Assembly (NCBI RefSeq): GCF_001668625.1
Contig: NZ_LZLJ01000050.1
Span: forward strand, 1-64,000
Length of the DNA: 64,000 nucleotides
Source: Mycobacterium sp. 1274756.6
GTDB taxonomy: Bacteria > Actinomycetota > Actinomycetes > Mycobacteriales > Mycobacteriaceae
Reading direction: 5' to 3'
The notes under the pieces were generated by a model. The model made no database searches. It had not been told where the DNA came from and saw only the letters and a program-made list of their open reading frames with translations. The position numbers were made by a program, and so were the translations under genes. Positions 20,783 to 29,876 of the stretch are shown one piece after another; position 1 is the first letter of the stretch, and every line of letters starts with the position of its first letter.

Positions 20783-22023
20783 AGATCTTGATGGTGTCCT
20801 GGGAGTACCCACCGGTGGTGGTGGGCGGCCTGGGCCGGCACGTCCACCACCTGGCGGTGGCGCTGGTCGAGGCCGGCCACGAGGTGGTGGTGCTGGCGCG
20901 CCGGCCCGCCGACACCGACCCGAGCACCCACCCGTCCTCCGACGAGGTCCACGAGGGGGTGCGGGTGGTGGCCGCCGCACACGACCCACACGAGTTCTCC
21001 TTCGGCGACGACATGATGGCCTGGACGTTGGCGATGGGCCACGCCATGGTGCGCGCCGGGCTGACCATCAAAACGCCGGGCGGCGACGAACTGTGGCGCC
21101 CCGACGTCGTGCACGCCCACGACTGGCTGGTCGCCCACCCGGCGATCGCACTGGCCGAATTCCACGACGTCCCCCTGGTTTCCACGCTGCACGCCACCGA
21201 GGCGGGCCGGCACTCGGGCTGGGTGTCCGGGCCGATCAGCCGCCAGGTGCACGCGGTCGAGTCGTGGCTCGCCCACGAATCCGACTGCCTGATCACCTGT
21301 TCGGCGTCGATGCGTGAGGAGATCACCGAACTGTTCGGCCCCGGCCTGGCCGAGACCACCGTGATCCGCAACGGCATCGACGCCGACCGCTGGCCGTTCG
21401 CCGCGCGCCGCCGCCACGACGGGCCGCCGGAGCTGCTGTATGTGGGCCGGCTGGAGTACGAGAAGGGCATCCAGGAGGCGATCGCGGCGCTGCCGCGCAT
21501 CCGCCGCGGCCACCCCGGCACCACCTTGACCGTGGCCGGCGACGGCACCCAGCAGGACTGGCTGGTCGAGCGAGCCCGCAAGCACCGGGTGCTCAAGGCG
21601 ACCCGGTTCGTCGGGCGCCTCGACCACGACGAACTGCTGGCGCTGCTGCACCGCGCCGACGCGGCGGTGCTGCCCAGCCACTACGAGCCGTTCGGGCTGG
21701 CCGCCCTGGAGGCCGCCGCGGCGGGCACCCCGCTGGTGACCGCCGACGTCGGTGGGCTCGGCGAGCTGGTGGTCGACGGGCTGACCGGACTGTCTTGTCC
21801 GCCCAGGGATCCCGCGGCGCTGGCCGCGGCGGTCTGCGCGGTGCTCGACGACCCGGCGGCCGCGCAGTCCCGCGCCCGCGCGGCGCGGGACCGGCTCACC
21901 GCCGACTTCGCCTGGCAGACCGTCGCCGAGGAGACCGCCGGGGTGTACCTGTCGGCCAAACGCGGTGTGCGCCAACCGCAGCCGCGCCGCCCGATCGTCG
22001 AGCACGCGCTGCCCGACCGCTGA
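20779..22023 (+). CDS. GT4 alpha-glucosyltransferase for MGLP/glycogen (Rv3032-like)
   Basis: This 414-aa GT-B fold enzyme has an N-terminal acceptor domain ([29 protein letters not shown], with the glycine-rich loop of glycogen synthases) and a C-terminal nucleotide-sugar domain ([18 protein letters not shown], then the E-x7-E motif in [21 protein letters not shown]). The orthologue Rv3032 elongates alpha-1,4-glucan chains and is needed for MGLP and part of glycogen synthesis. The start ATG overlaps the GH57 stop (ATGA). Methyltransferase, branching enzyme and glucosyltransferase are thus co-translated. The small secreted protein Rv3033 that follows in M. tuberculosis is absent here. Confidence 0.93.
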   Translation: [414 protein letters not shown]

Positions 22024-22034
22024 GCCGATCCGCG

Positions 22035-22772
22035 CTAGCGGGCGGCTTTCTTGCGCTCGATGTCGGCCAGCGCGGCCTCCAGCTCGGCGCGTTCGGCCGC
22101 GGTGGCCTCCCAGGCCTGCTTGCGGTTCTTGACCACCCGGGCCGGCGCGCCGACCGCGATCGAATAGTCGGGGATGTTGCCGCGCACGACGGCGTGCGAG
22201 CCGAGCACGCAGCCGCGCCCGATCGTGGAGCCGCGCTGCACGGTGACCTTGGCCGCCACCCAGGTGTCCGGGCCGATGCGCACCGGGCTTTTGACGATGC
22301 CCTGATCCTTGATCGGCAGGTTGATGTCGTCCATCTTGTGGTCGAAGTCCACGATGTAGCACCAGTCGGCCATCAGCACCGAATCACCCAACTCCACGTC
22401 GAGGTAGGCGTTGATGACGTTGTCGCGACCCAGCACCACCTTGTCGCCGAAGCGCAGCGAGCCCTCATGGGCGCGGATGGTGTTCTTGTCCCCGATGTGC
22501 ACCCAGCGGCCCAGCTCGAGCTGGGCGAGTTCCGGGGTGGCCTGGATCTCCACGTTCTTGCCGAGGAACACCATGCCGCGGGTGATGATGTGCGGGTTCT
22601 GCAGTTTGAATTTGAGCAGCCGCCAGTACCGCACGAGGTACCAGGGGGTGTAGGCGCGGTTGGCCAACACCCATTTCAGCGACGCCCGGGTCAGGAACTT
22701 CGCCTGCCGGGGGTCGCGCAGCCGGGAACCTCGCCAGCGTTTGTGGATCGGCGCGCCCCACATGGTCGTCAT
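22035..22772 (-). CDS. Left-handed beta-helix acyltransferase (Rv3034c-like)
   Basis: This 245-aa protein contains hexapeptide repeats of the LbH acetyltransferase type through residues about 75-215 (VFLGKNVEIQATPELAQLELG, HIGDKNTIRAHEGSLRFGDKVVLG, RIGPDTWVAAKVTVQRGSTIGRGCVLGSHAVVRGN). A basic N-terminal helix and a charged C-terminal helix flank them. The family forms trimers that transfer acyl groups from CoA. Neighbouring MGLP genes suggest acylation of the glucan with short acyl groups, but this is inference. It is convergent with the glucosyltransferase (11-bp gap) and divergent from the lipoprotein gene. Confidence 0.8.
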   Translation of the reverse strand: MTTMWGAPIHKRWRGSRLRDPRQAKFLTRASLKWVLANRAYTPWYLVRYWRLLKFKLQNPHIITRGMVFLGKNVEIQATPELAQLELGRWVHIGDKNTIRAHEGSLRFGDKVVLGRDNVINAYLDVELGDSVLMADWCYIVDFDHKMDDINLPIKDQGIVKSPVRIGPDTWVAAKVTVQRGSTIGRGCVLGSHAVVRGNIPDYSIAVGAPARVVKNRKQAWEATAAERAELEAALADIERKKAAR

Positions 22773-22822
22773 GACCGCAAAGCCTACGCGAGCCGTTTCG
22801 GGCCACGAGATACTCTCACCTG

Positions 22823-24112
22823 ATGCTTCGCCGGTGCCTTTCGACGGCCGCCGTGCTGGTGATCACGCTGGCCGGCTGCTCCACCACCGACTCCTGGGTC
22901 GAGCCGGTCGCCGCCCCGGGCTGGCCCGCGCCGCTGGCCGACGCCGCCAACTCCAGCTACACCGCGACCGCGGGCGCCGCCGCGCTGACCCTGGACTGGA
23001 CCCGCTCGGTCAAGGGCGCTCTGGGCGCCGGGGTGGCCCTCAGCGAGTCGGGCTATCTGGCGGTCAACGCCCAGACCGAGGACGGCTGCTCGCTGATGGA
23101 GTGGGAGAACGACAACACCGGCAGGCAGCGCTGGTGCACCCGGCTGGTGCAGGGCGGCGGCTTCGCCGGGGCGCTGTTCGACGCCTTCGACAACCTCTAC
23201 GTCGGCGAGCCCGGCCAGATCATGGCGTTCCCGATCACCCAGTGGATCCGGTGGCGCCAGCCGGTGATCGGGATGCCGGCCACCCCGCGGCTGCTGGACC
23301 CGGGCCGGCTGCTGGTGGTCACCCATCTGGGCCAGGTGCTGGTGTTCGACGCGCATCGCGGCACCGTCGTGGGCAGCGCGCTGGACCTGGTCGACGGCGT
23401 CGACCCGACCGATTCGCGGCGTGGTCTGGCCGACTGCGCGACGGCCGGCCCGGAGTGCCCGGTGGCGGCCGCGCCGGCGTACTCGGCGGCGCAGAACACC
23501 GTGGTGCTGGGCCTGTGGGAGCCGCACTCCGACGCCGCCGTGCTGGTGGGTCTGCGCTACACCCCCGGCGGCAGTCCGCTGCTCAGCCGGGCGTGGACGA
23601 GCGACGCGGTCGGCGCCGGGGTGCTGGCCAGCCCGGTGTTCTCCGCCGACGGTGAGACGGTCTACGTCAACGGCCGCGATCAACGGCTGTGGGCGCTGCA
23701 CAGTGCGGACGGGACGCCGAAATGGTCGGTGCCGCTGGGCTTTCTGGCCCAGACCCCGCCGACGGTCACCCCGGACGGCACGATCGTCGCCGGCGGCGGC
23801 CCGCAGACCGAGCTGGTCGCCTTCGCCGACCGCGGCGACAAGGCCGAACAGCTGTGGCGCCGCGCCGATGTCACCCCGCTGTCCACGTCGAGTCTGGCCG
23901 GCGCGGCGGCGGGCTACACCGTCGTCGACGGCACCTCGGTGGGCCCGTCCGGGCTGTCGTTGCTGGTGTTCGATCCCGCGGACGGCCACACCCTCAACAG
24001 CTATCCGCTGCCGGAGGCGGCCGGGTTCCCGCTGGGGGTGTCGGTGGGCGCCGACGGCCGGGTGGTGACCGCCACCAGCCGCGGCCAGGTCTACAGCTTC
24101 GCCCCGGCCTGA
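22823..24112 (+). CDS. PQQ/beta-propeller-like lipoprotein (Rv3035-like)
   Basis: This 429-aa protein has a lipoprotein signal peptide ending in ITLAGC (Cys19), so it is exported and lipid-anchored. The mature part consists of repeated strands with the PQQ-like pattern (for example FSADGETVYVNGRDQRLWALHSADGTPKWSVPLG and TPDGTIVAGGG), consistent with a beta-propeller. There are no enzymatic residues I can name, and propellers of this type often act as binding scaffolds. It stops 7 bp before the end of the convergent TB22.2-like gene. Confidence 0.82.
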   Translation: MLRRCLSTAAVLVITLAGCSTTDSWVEPVAAPGWPAPLADAANSSYTATAGAAALTLDWTRSVKGALGAGVALSESGYLAVNAQTEDGCSLMEWENDNTGRQRWCTRLVQGGGFAGALFDAFDNLYVGEPGQIMAFPITQWIRWRQPVIGMPATPRLLDPGRLLVVTHLGQVLVFDAHRGTVVGSALDLVDGVDPTDSRRGLADCATAGPECPVAAAPAYSAAQNTVVLGLWEPHSDAAVLVGLRYTPGGSPLLSRAWTSDAVGAGVLASPVFSADGETVYVNGRDQRLWALHSADGTPKWSVPLGFLAQTPPTVTPDGTIVAGGGPQTELVAFADRGDKAEQLWRRADVTPLSTSSLAGAAAGYTVVDGTSVGPSGLSLLVFDPADGHTLNSYPLPEAAGFPLGVSVGADGRVVTATSRGQVYSFAPA

Positions 24113-24119
24113 TCCGGGC

Positions 24120-24818
24120 TCAGCCGACCGCCAGCGGCGGGATCGCGTCGCGGGGCACCCGCGCGCTGGTCTCCCCCGCCGCCAAGGGCAGCAGCTCGCC
24201 GGGGGCGAAGAAGAAGATCAGCTCGTCGTCGGTGATCGCGAAGTTCTGGTAGTGCGTCGGGTCGCTGCCGGTGCCGGGCAGCATGGTGGCGCGCCAGCCC
24301 AGCTGCCCTTCCAAGTCGCGTTGCACCAGCGGGGCGATCACCTCGAGGGCCTTGGTGCCGGGGGCGAACAGCGTGTCGAAGGTGATCGGCTGCTGGCGGC
24401 GCCGGTCGTAGTTGAACGCCTTGTACCACGTCGAGGGGTGCGGCCCGCCCAGCGTTTGGAAGACCTTGAGCACCACGCTGCTGGTGCCCTGCGGCGGCTG
24501 CCCGGACTGGTACCGCTCGGCGGTACCGTCCATCTCGTAGGGCACGCCGCGGGCGGCCGGCATCTGCGCCACGCTGAGGAAGCCGTCGCGGTTCTGCACC
24601 ACGTAGTCGGTCAGCGTCTGCTGGTCGGGGTAATCGGTGGGGAACTCCAGGTTGAGCGTGTAATCCGGGTCGGTCACGTGAATCTGGCAGAACGCGGCCC
24701 CGTCGACCGTGCCGCCGAGGTCCGCGCAGCCCGGCTCGGCGGCGGCGGTCGGGCTGCCGTAGAGGGCCGCCGCCGTTGCGGCGGCCAGCAGGGCGGCCAC
24801 GGTGGGTCTGCGCGTCAT
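24120..24818 (-). CDS. Secreted TB22.2-like protein (Rv3036c-like, DUF3298-type)
   Basis: This 232-aa protein has a cleavable signal peptide (RRPTVAALLAAATAAALYGSPTAAAEPG, probable cleavage after the AAA or AEP site). The mature part has the mycobacterial TB22.2/DUF3298 pattern: FEFPTDYPD-like strand, YEMDGTAERYQS, the tryptophan-tyrosine pair STWYKAFNYD, and ITFDTLFAPGTKALEVIAPLVQRDL. The M. tuberculosis orthologue is reported as a cell-wall-associated esterase and immunogenic antigen. No GxSxG motif is visible here, so I would not assert esterase chemistry from sequence. Confidence 0.82.
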   Translation of the reverse strand: MTRRPTVAALLAAATAAALYGSPTAAAEPGCADLGGTVDGAAFCQIHVTDPDYTLNLEFPTDYPDQQTLTDYVVQNRDGFLSVAQMPAARGVPYEMDGTAERYQSGQPPQGTSSVVLKVFQTLGGPHPSTWYKAFNYDRRRQQPITFDTLFAPGTKALEVIAPLVQRDLEGQLGWRATMLPGTGSDPTHYQNFAITDDELIFFFAPGELLPLAAGETSARVPRDAIPPLAVG

Positions 24819-24885
24819 CGGATGCCTCGTGTCGGTGGTGGACCAATGGTGCTGGAGCAGTTGAGCTTACCGGCCCGCGCTGCCG

Positions 24886-26172
24886 TTAGGTGCCGGGCGA
24901 GGATTCCGGTGGGACGAGTTTGGCGGTGTCTCCGGACGAAAGGTGCACGGCGTGGATGCCGGGTTGTTTGGCCAGCCGCGCCAGCAGGCTCTCCAGATCG
25001 GCCTGATCGGTGTGCCAGTGCTGTACCGATTCCGGTTTGGCCGACAGTTCGGCGAGCACCTTCTTGAGCTTCTCCGGGGTGTCTTTGCCGCTGCCGCCGA
25101 GCCGTCCGACCCGCGCGACGGTGCCGCCGACGGCGCGTTCGGTCATGCCGCCGAGCGCGCTGCCGACCGCGCCGGCCCCGGCCACCTGCCCGAGCACCCC
25201 GGCCGGGACGCCCGTCGTCGCGGCGCCGCTGTCCTGCAGGGCGCCGGCCGCCAGCCGGATCTCCGGGGTGGCCACCGTCCAACTCGGCGGCACCGCCAGC
25301 CTGCCCACCACGGGGGCGCGGCCCAGCTGCGCCGAGACCGTCGGCCACTCGACGGGCCGGGTGGCGCTGACGACCACCGGCACCCGCGGCCCGGCGGTGG
25401 CCGGCGGGCGCCCCTTCTGCACCGCCCGGGTGCCCAGGCCCAGCCCCATGAGCACCGAGATCGCCGCGTCGTTGAACGGCAGGATGGCCTTGGGGATCAG
25501 CTCCACGTCGGCGGCGATCGTGGACAGCGACTGCAGCGGGTTGGGGGCGGCGAGCGGCGAACTCTGTGCCAGGTTCATCGCCTGCGGCAGCGCCGAGCGG
25601 GCTCCGGCGGCGGCCGCCTGCGCCGCCGGCTGGGCCGGACCGGCCGGGTTGGCGGCCGGCTTCGGCGGGATGAACGGGGTCAGCCTGCTGGCCGCAACCG
25701 ATTCCGCGGCATAGCCGGACATCGCGGCCGCGTCCTGCGCCCACATGGCGGCGTACTCGGTTTCGGTGGCCGCGATCGCCGCGGTGTTCTGGCCGAGGAC
25801 GTTGCTCGCCTGCAACGTGGCCAGCCGGGCGCGGTTGGCGGCGATCAGCGGTGGCGGCACGACCGCGGCGAACACGGTCTCGAACGCGGTGGCCGCCGCC
25901 TGCGCCTGGCCCGCGGTGTGCTCGGCGTGGGCCGCGGTGGTGGTGAGCCAGGCGATGACGGGCTGGGCGGCGGCGGCCATCGCCGCCGACGACGGGCCTT
26001 GCCAGCCCTCGCCGGTCAGCGTGGTGATGGCGGCGGTGTAGCCGCCCGCGGTGGCGCGCAGTTCGGCGGCGAGTTGCTGCCAGGCCACCGATGCGGCCAC
26101 CATCGACTCCGGCCCAGGACCGGCATAGATCAGCGCGGAGATGACCTCCGGCGGCATCATTCCGAAATCCAT
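24886..26172 (-). CDS. PPE family protein, SVP-like subgroup, with unusual C-terminus
   Basis: This 428-aa PPE protein has the N-terminal MPPE signature (residues 6-9), the helical PPE domain to about residue 175, and a W-x-G turn (EGWQGPSSAAM), as in type VII secretion substrates. The C-terminal half contains VGRLAVPPSW, a variant of the GxxSVPxxW motif of the PPE-SVP group. After the usual Gly/Ala-rich region there is a 55-residue polar helical tail (LAELSAKPESVQHWHTDQAD..., ending SSPGT) that I do not recognise from PPE-SVP proteins. It lies 22 bp downstream of a second PPE gene, with no PE gene nearby. Export by an ESX system is expected. Confidence 0.9.
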   Translation of the reverse strand: MDFGMMPPEVISALIYAGPGPESMVAASVAWQQLAAELRATAGGYTAAITTLTGEGWQGPSSAAMAAAAQPVIAWLTTTAAHAEHTAGQAQAAATAFETVFAAVVPPPLIAANRARLATLQASNVLGQNTAAIAATETEYAAMWAQDAAAMSGYAAESVAASRLTPFIPPKPAANPAGPAQPAAQAAAAGARSALPQAMNLAQSSPLAAPNPLQSLSTIAADVELIPKAILPFNDAAISVLMGLGLGTRAVQKGRPPATAGPRVPVVVSATRPVEWPTVSAQLGRAPVVGRLAVPPSWTVATPEIRLAAGALQDSGAATTGVPAGVLGQVAGAGAVGSALGGMTERAVGGTVARVGRLGGSGKDTPEKLKKVLAELSAKPESVQHWHTDQADLESLLARLAKQPGIHAVHLSSGDTAKLVPPESSPGT

Positions 26173-26194
26173 TGCGGTATCCCAGCTTCGGCGG

Positions 26195-27367
26195 TCACTC
26201 GTCGGGCGGCAGGACGATGATGGTGGCGGTCGTCGCGCCGGTGGTGCCGTCGCCGACGGTGACGGTGCGCGCGGTGGCTCCGCCGACGTTGGCGGTGGCG
26301 CGCCCGGCGAGCGCCGACAGTCCCATCGGGCTCAGCAGGTTCGCGCCGCTGAGTTCGGCGGTTTCGGTTTCGCCTGCCGCCGTGGCGGTCTGCAGCACCG
26401 AGGCGATCGGTTTGACCGCGGGCGCGGTGGTCGCCCAGGTCTGCGGCACCGACAGCTTGCCGACCGTTCCCGCGTTGCCCAGCCCCGCGGTCAGGGGCGG
26501 CCGGGCGGCCGCGGTGGCGGGGGCGGTCGGGGCGTTGGAGACGAACATGGCCGTCGGCGGCTGGTTGCGGGCCATCGCCTCGGCGAGGTTCTGGCCGTTG
26601 AGCGGGAGCAGGAAGCTTTGGATCCCGAGCAGGAACGGCACTCCGGCGACCGGGAACAGCGACAGCGGGGAGAGCGGCCCGCTGATGAAGCTGTTCAGCG
26701 AGTCCAGCGGGGCGGAAGCGGCGGCCGCGGGCGCCGGGGTGGCGGCGAGGCTGTGCGGCAGCGCGGTCGCCACCTGCGCCAGCGTAGCGCGGGCCGTGCC
26801 GGCCGCGGCGGTGGCACCGGCCTGCGGCACGGCGGACGCCGGGTTGCTGGTCGGCGGCGCGGGGGCGAACGGTTCGAGTTGGCTGGCGGCGCCCGCGGTC
26901 GCGGCGTAGCCGTACATGGCGGCGACGTCTTGGGCCCACATCTCGGCGTAGTGTGCTTCGGCCGCGGCGATCGCGGCGGTGTTCTGACCGAGGATGTTGG
27001 TGGCGACCAGCGTCGCCAGCAGCGCCCGGTTGGCGGCGATCACCGGCGGCGGCACGGTGGCGGCGAAGGCGGTCTCATAGGCCCCGGCGACCGTCTTGGC
27101 TTGGATGGCGGTCTGTTCGGCCTGGGTGGCGGTGCCGTTGAGCCACGCCACCTGGGGCGCGGCGGCGGCGGCCATCGCCAGCGAGGACGGACCCAGCCAC
27201 GAGGTGGCGGTGAGCTCCTGGATCACCGAGTGGTACGCCGCGGCCGCCGACCGTAGTTCGGTGGCGAGCCCGTCCCAGGCCGCCGAGGCGGCCAGCATCG
27301 GCCCCGATCCCGGGCCGGTGTAGATGCGCAGCGAGTTGATTTCCGGCGGCAGCAGTGCGAATTCCAT
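26195..27367 (-). CDS. PPE family protein, SVP subgroup
   Basis: This 390-aa PPE protein starts at ATG 27367 ([12 protein letters not shown]). It has the PPE domain, a W-x-G turn ([11 protein letters not shown]), and a clear SVP motif [10 protein letters not shown] about 90 residues from the end. The middle contains an Ala/Pro-rich low-complexity linker and a hydrophobic [14 protein letters not shown] stretch. It and the next PPE gene share the same layout and probably arose by duplication. PPE proteins are usually encoded next to a PE partner; here a 46-codon basic ORF precedes it instead. Secreted or surface-exposed by ESX is the expected fate. Confidence 0.92.
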   Translation of the reverse strand: MEFALLPPEINSLRIYTGPGSGPMLAASAAWDGLATELRSAAAAYHSVIQELTATSWLGPSSLAMAAAAAPQVAWLNGTATQAEQTAIQAKTVAGAYETAFAATVPPPVIAANRALLATLVATNILGQNTAAIAAAEAHYAEMWAQDVAAMYGYAATAGAASQLEPFAPAPPTSNPASAVPQAGATAAAGTARATLAQVATALPHSLAATPAPAAAASAPLDSLNSFISGPLSPLSLFPVAGVPFLLGIQSFLLPLNGQNLAEAMARNQPPTAMFVSNAPTAPATAAARPPLTAGLGNAGTVGKLSVPQTWATTAPAVKPIASVLQTATAAGETETAELSGANLLSPMGLSALAGRATANVGGATARTVTVGDGTTGATTATIIVLPPDE

Positions 27368-27443
27368 GTCATTGTCACCTCGGTGGGTGTTAGACGGCAG
27401 TGCACGGCACTGCCGCGGCGAGACGGGGCGAAACCTGTGGCGG

Positions 27444-27584
27444 TTAGGCGCCGCGGTATCGCCACTGCCGGTGTCGACGGCGCAACCGCTGCCAGGATGC
27501 GGTGCGCTCACCGGCGATCGGGTGTTCGCGAGGTGCGGGTTCGGCGCGCACGCGGGCTGTTCCGACCCGGTCGTTCATCGTCAT
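27444..27584 (-). CDS. Small basic ORF (46 aa) upstream of the PPE pair
   Basis: The ATG at 27584 is preceded by AGGAGG at ideal spacing, the best ribosome-binding site in this part of the window. The 46-residue product is arginine-rich and ends [16 protein letters not shown], with no signal peptide. It lies 76 bp upstream of the first PPE gene on the same strand, in the position usually held by a PE gene, but has no PE signature. It may be a leader peptide or a small RNA- or DNA-binding protein. I found no family. Support comes only from the ribosome-binding site and position. Confidence 0.4.
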   Translation of the reverse strand: MTMNDRVGTARVRAEPAPREHPIAGERTASWQRLRRRHRQWRYRGA

Positions 27585-27664
27585 GGGCGCCTCCTGCGGG
27601 CCAGCTTGACAGCTGTTACTGCCCTGGCGCTGTATGCACCCCGGACGTTTCCTGTGAGCCGAAA

Positions 27665-28924
27665 TCAGTGCGAGGGGCGGCAGACGAACGCCGTGGCCCG
27701 GGCGCCCGCCCCGGCCCCCAGGCGGGTGAGCACTACCGACAGTGCCCGGTCGCCGCGCAGCCGCAGCCGCCGGCGCAGCGCGTCGGGGTCGACGTCGAGG
27801 CCGCGGACCAGGATCTCCAGCGCGCCGCAGTCGTGGCGGGCCAGCGCCTGCCGCAGCCGCTTTTCGCTGTAGTGGAGTTGCTCGAGAACCTCGAAGCCGC
27901 GCACCCCGGCGGGCAGGTGGTCCCCGGAGAGGTAGGCGATGGCCGGGTCGAGTTGCCACAATCCGTGCCGGGCCGCGTACTGGCGGACCAGGCCGGCGCG
28001 CACGACGGCGCCGTCGGGGTCGACGATCCAGCGTCCGGCCGCGCCGACCGCGCAGTCGTCCGGTTCGGTGTCGGTGATCTCCTCGCCGCGGTCGAGCACG
28101 ACCGCGCGGCGGCGGCTCCCGCCGCCGGTCAGCCCGGCCGACCACAGGCAGGCTTCCCGGACCGATCCGGCCAGCGAGGTGACGGCGATCTCGCCGTCGA
28201 AGCCGAGGTCGGTCACCGCGGCGAAGTCGATGCCGGGGGCGCATTTGACCACCAGGTCGCGGCCGCGATGCGCGGCCAGCAGGGCGTCGAGGGCCGGCCG
28301 GTAGGCGCGCGGGTCGAAGCGGCGCCGGCCGCCGGCCCGGCGGTCCGGGTCAGCGAGCACCACCGCGTCGCGGCTGATCGGCCGGCACGCGTCGGCGCGG
28401 CACAGCAGCACCTCGTCGGGCAGGTTGTGGCGCGCCATCGCCAGGCGCACCGGGTCGATGTCGCTGCCCAGCGCGGTCGCGGCGCAGTCGTGCAGGGCGG
28501 CGAGTTCGGTGCCGATCGAACACGTCACGTCGTGCACCGTGCGGCCGGCGAGCCGCTGGGCGCGGTGGCGGGCGACCGGGGCGGCGCTGGCCTGCTGCAG
28601 GGCGGGTTCGGTGAACAGCCACTGCCCCACCCCCGGCAGCCCGGCGAGTTTGGTCTGGGCGCGTCGCCGCGCCAGGACGGTGGCGATCAGCGTCGGCGCG
28701 TGGTCGCCGAAGCGGACGCGGGCGGCGGCCACGTCGGCGACCCGGGTGGCGCCGGTCAGCGGATAGCCGGCGACCTCGGCCAGGGCGGTCGCGCCGGCTT
28801 CGGAGTGCAGGTAGGCGACGTCGGCGGCGGCGAAACCCTCGGCGGGGTGAGCGTCGGTCAGGAGGGCTTTACCCCGGTGACCATGACGTTGTAGAACCAG
28901 CCCTTGGGCACCACGCGGCGCCAC
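27665..28924 (-). CDS. THUMP-like / class I methyltransferase-fold protein (Rv3037c-like)
   Basis: This 419-aa protein (398 if started later) belongs to the mycobacterial Rv3037c group. An N-terminal helical part is followed by a Rossmann methyltransferase-like core (TVHDVTCSIGTELAAL, ALGSDIDPVRLAMARHNL, then AVVLADPDRRAGGRRRFDP) and a C-terminal THUMP-like domain (RGFEVLEQLHYSEKRLRQALARHDCGALEILVRG). THUMP domains bind structured RNA, so an RNA-modifying role is plausible but unproven. The only ATG/GTG/TTG near the N-terminus is GTG 28924, which overlaps the upstream gene by 67 bp. A CTG at 28861 overlapping its stop (CTGA) would give coupling and may be the real start. Confidence 0.75.
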   Translation of the reverse strand: MAPRGAQGLVLQRHGHRGKALLTDAHPAEGFAAADVAYLHSEAGATALAEVAGYPLTGATRVADVAAARVRFGDHAPTLIATVLARRRAQTKLAGLPGVGQWLFTEPALQQASAAPVARHRAQRLAGRTVHDVTCSIGTELAALHDCAATALGSDIDPVRLAMARHNLPDEVLLCRADACRPISRDAVVLADPDRRAGGRRRFDPRAYRPALDALLAAHRGRDLVVKCAPGIDFAAVTDLGFDGEIAVTSLAGSVREACLWSAGLTGGGSRRRAVVLDRGEEITDTEPDDCAVGAAGRWIVDPDGAVVRAGLVRQYAARHGLWQLDPAIAYLSGDHLPAGVRGFEVLEQLHYSEKRLRQALARHDCGALEILVRGLDVDPDALRRRLRLRGDRALSVVLTRLGAGAGARATAFVCRPSH

Positions 28925-29826
28925 AGGTTGGCGTCGACCCAGCTCAGGCTGGTCCAGCTGGTGAACGCGAAGCGGGCCCAGCCCCAGCCGAGCCGGCCGG
29001 GCGGGACGGCGGCTTCGAAGGTGCGCACCGGCCAGCCCAGCATGGCGGCGGTGAATTCCTCGCTGGCGGTCTCCACGTCGACCGCGCCCGCGGAGGTGGC
29101 CATGCGTTCCAGGTCGGCCGGGTCAAAGGTGTGCAGGTCGACGACGGCTTCCAGGGCGGCGGCGCGGGAGGATTCGTCGAGTTCGGTCTGGGGGCGCCGC
29201 CAGCTCTCCAGCCCGGGCAGCCGGGTGAGGTTGGTGGCCAGCCGCCAGGTCAGGGTGGACAGGCCGCGGGCGTAGGTGTTGCCGACGGTGGTGGGTTCGC
29301 CGGCGAACACGAACCGGCCGCCGGGCTTGAGCACGCGCAGCACCTCGCGCAGCGACAGTTCGACGTCGGGGATGTGGTGGAGCACGGCGTGGCCGACCAC
29401 CAGGTCGAAGGTGTCGTCGTCATAGGGGATGCCTTCGGCGTCGGCGACCCGGCCGTCGACGTCGAGGCCCAGGGATTCGCCGTTGCGGGTGGCGACCTTG
29501 ACCATGCCCGGGGACAGGTCGGTGACGCTGCCGCGGCGGGCGACCCCGGACTGCATCAGGTTGAGCAGGAAGAAGCCGGTGCCGCAGCCCAGTTCCAGGG
29601 CGCGGTCGTAGGGCAGGTTGCGGCGCTCGTCGGCGGGCACGATGGCGTCGAAGCGGCCGCGGGCGTAGTCCACGCAGCGCTGGTCGTAGGAGATCGACCA
29701 TTTGTCGTCGTAGCTCTCGGCTTCCCAGTCGTGGTAGAGGATCTGGGCGAGCTTGCTGTCGTGCCGGGCGGCTTCCACCTCTTCGGCGGTGGCGTGCGGG
29801 TTGGGCGCCGGGTCGATACTGGTCAT
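28858..29826 (-). CDS. SAM-dependent methyltransferase (Rv3038c-like)
   Basis: This 322-aa class I methyltransferase has motif I ALELGCGTGFFLLNL near residue 80, then VTDLSPGMVKVA, the DLVVGHAVLHHIPD segment, and VLKPGGRFVFAGEP. It is of the ubiquinone/menaquinone-methyltransferase-like (UbiE) type. Its C-terminal hydrophobic, aromatic-rich part (LGWGWARFAFTSWTSLSWVDANLWRRVV) suggests a lipid substrate or membrane association. ATG 29826 gives the family N-terminus. It is coupled to the THUMP-like gene downstream. Its substrate is unknown. Confidence 0.82.
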   Translation of the reverse strand: MTSIDPAPNPHATAEEVEAARHDSKLAQILYHDWEAESYDDKWSISYDQRCVDYARGRFDAIVPADERRNLPYDRALELGCGTGFFLLNLMQSGVARRGSVTDLSPGMVKVATRNGESLGLDVDGRVADAEGIPYDDDTFDLVVGHAVLHHIPDVELSLREVLRVLKPGGRFVFAGEPTTVGNTYARGLSTLTWRLATNLTRLPGLESWRRPQTELDESSRAAALEAVVDLHTFDPADLERMATSAGAVDVETASEEFTAAMLGWPVRTFEAAVPPGRLGWGWARFAFTSWTSLSWVDANLWRRVVPKGWFYNVMVTGVKPS

Positions 29827-29876
29827 GAGGGCAGCGTAACGGCCGGTCACGGCGGGGGGAAAACCGCGGTCGGCGC

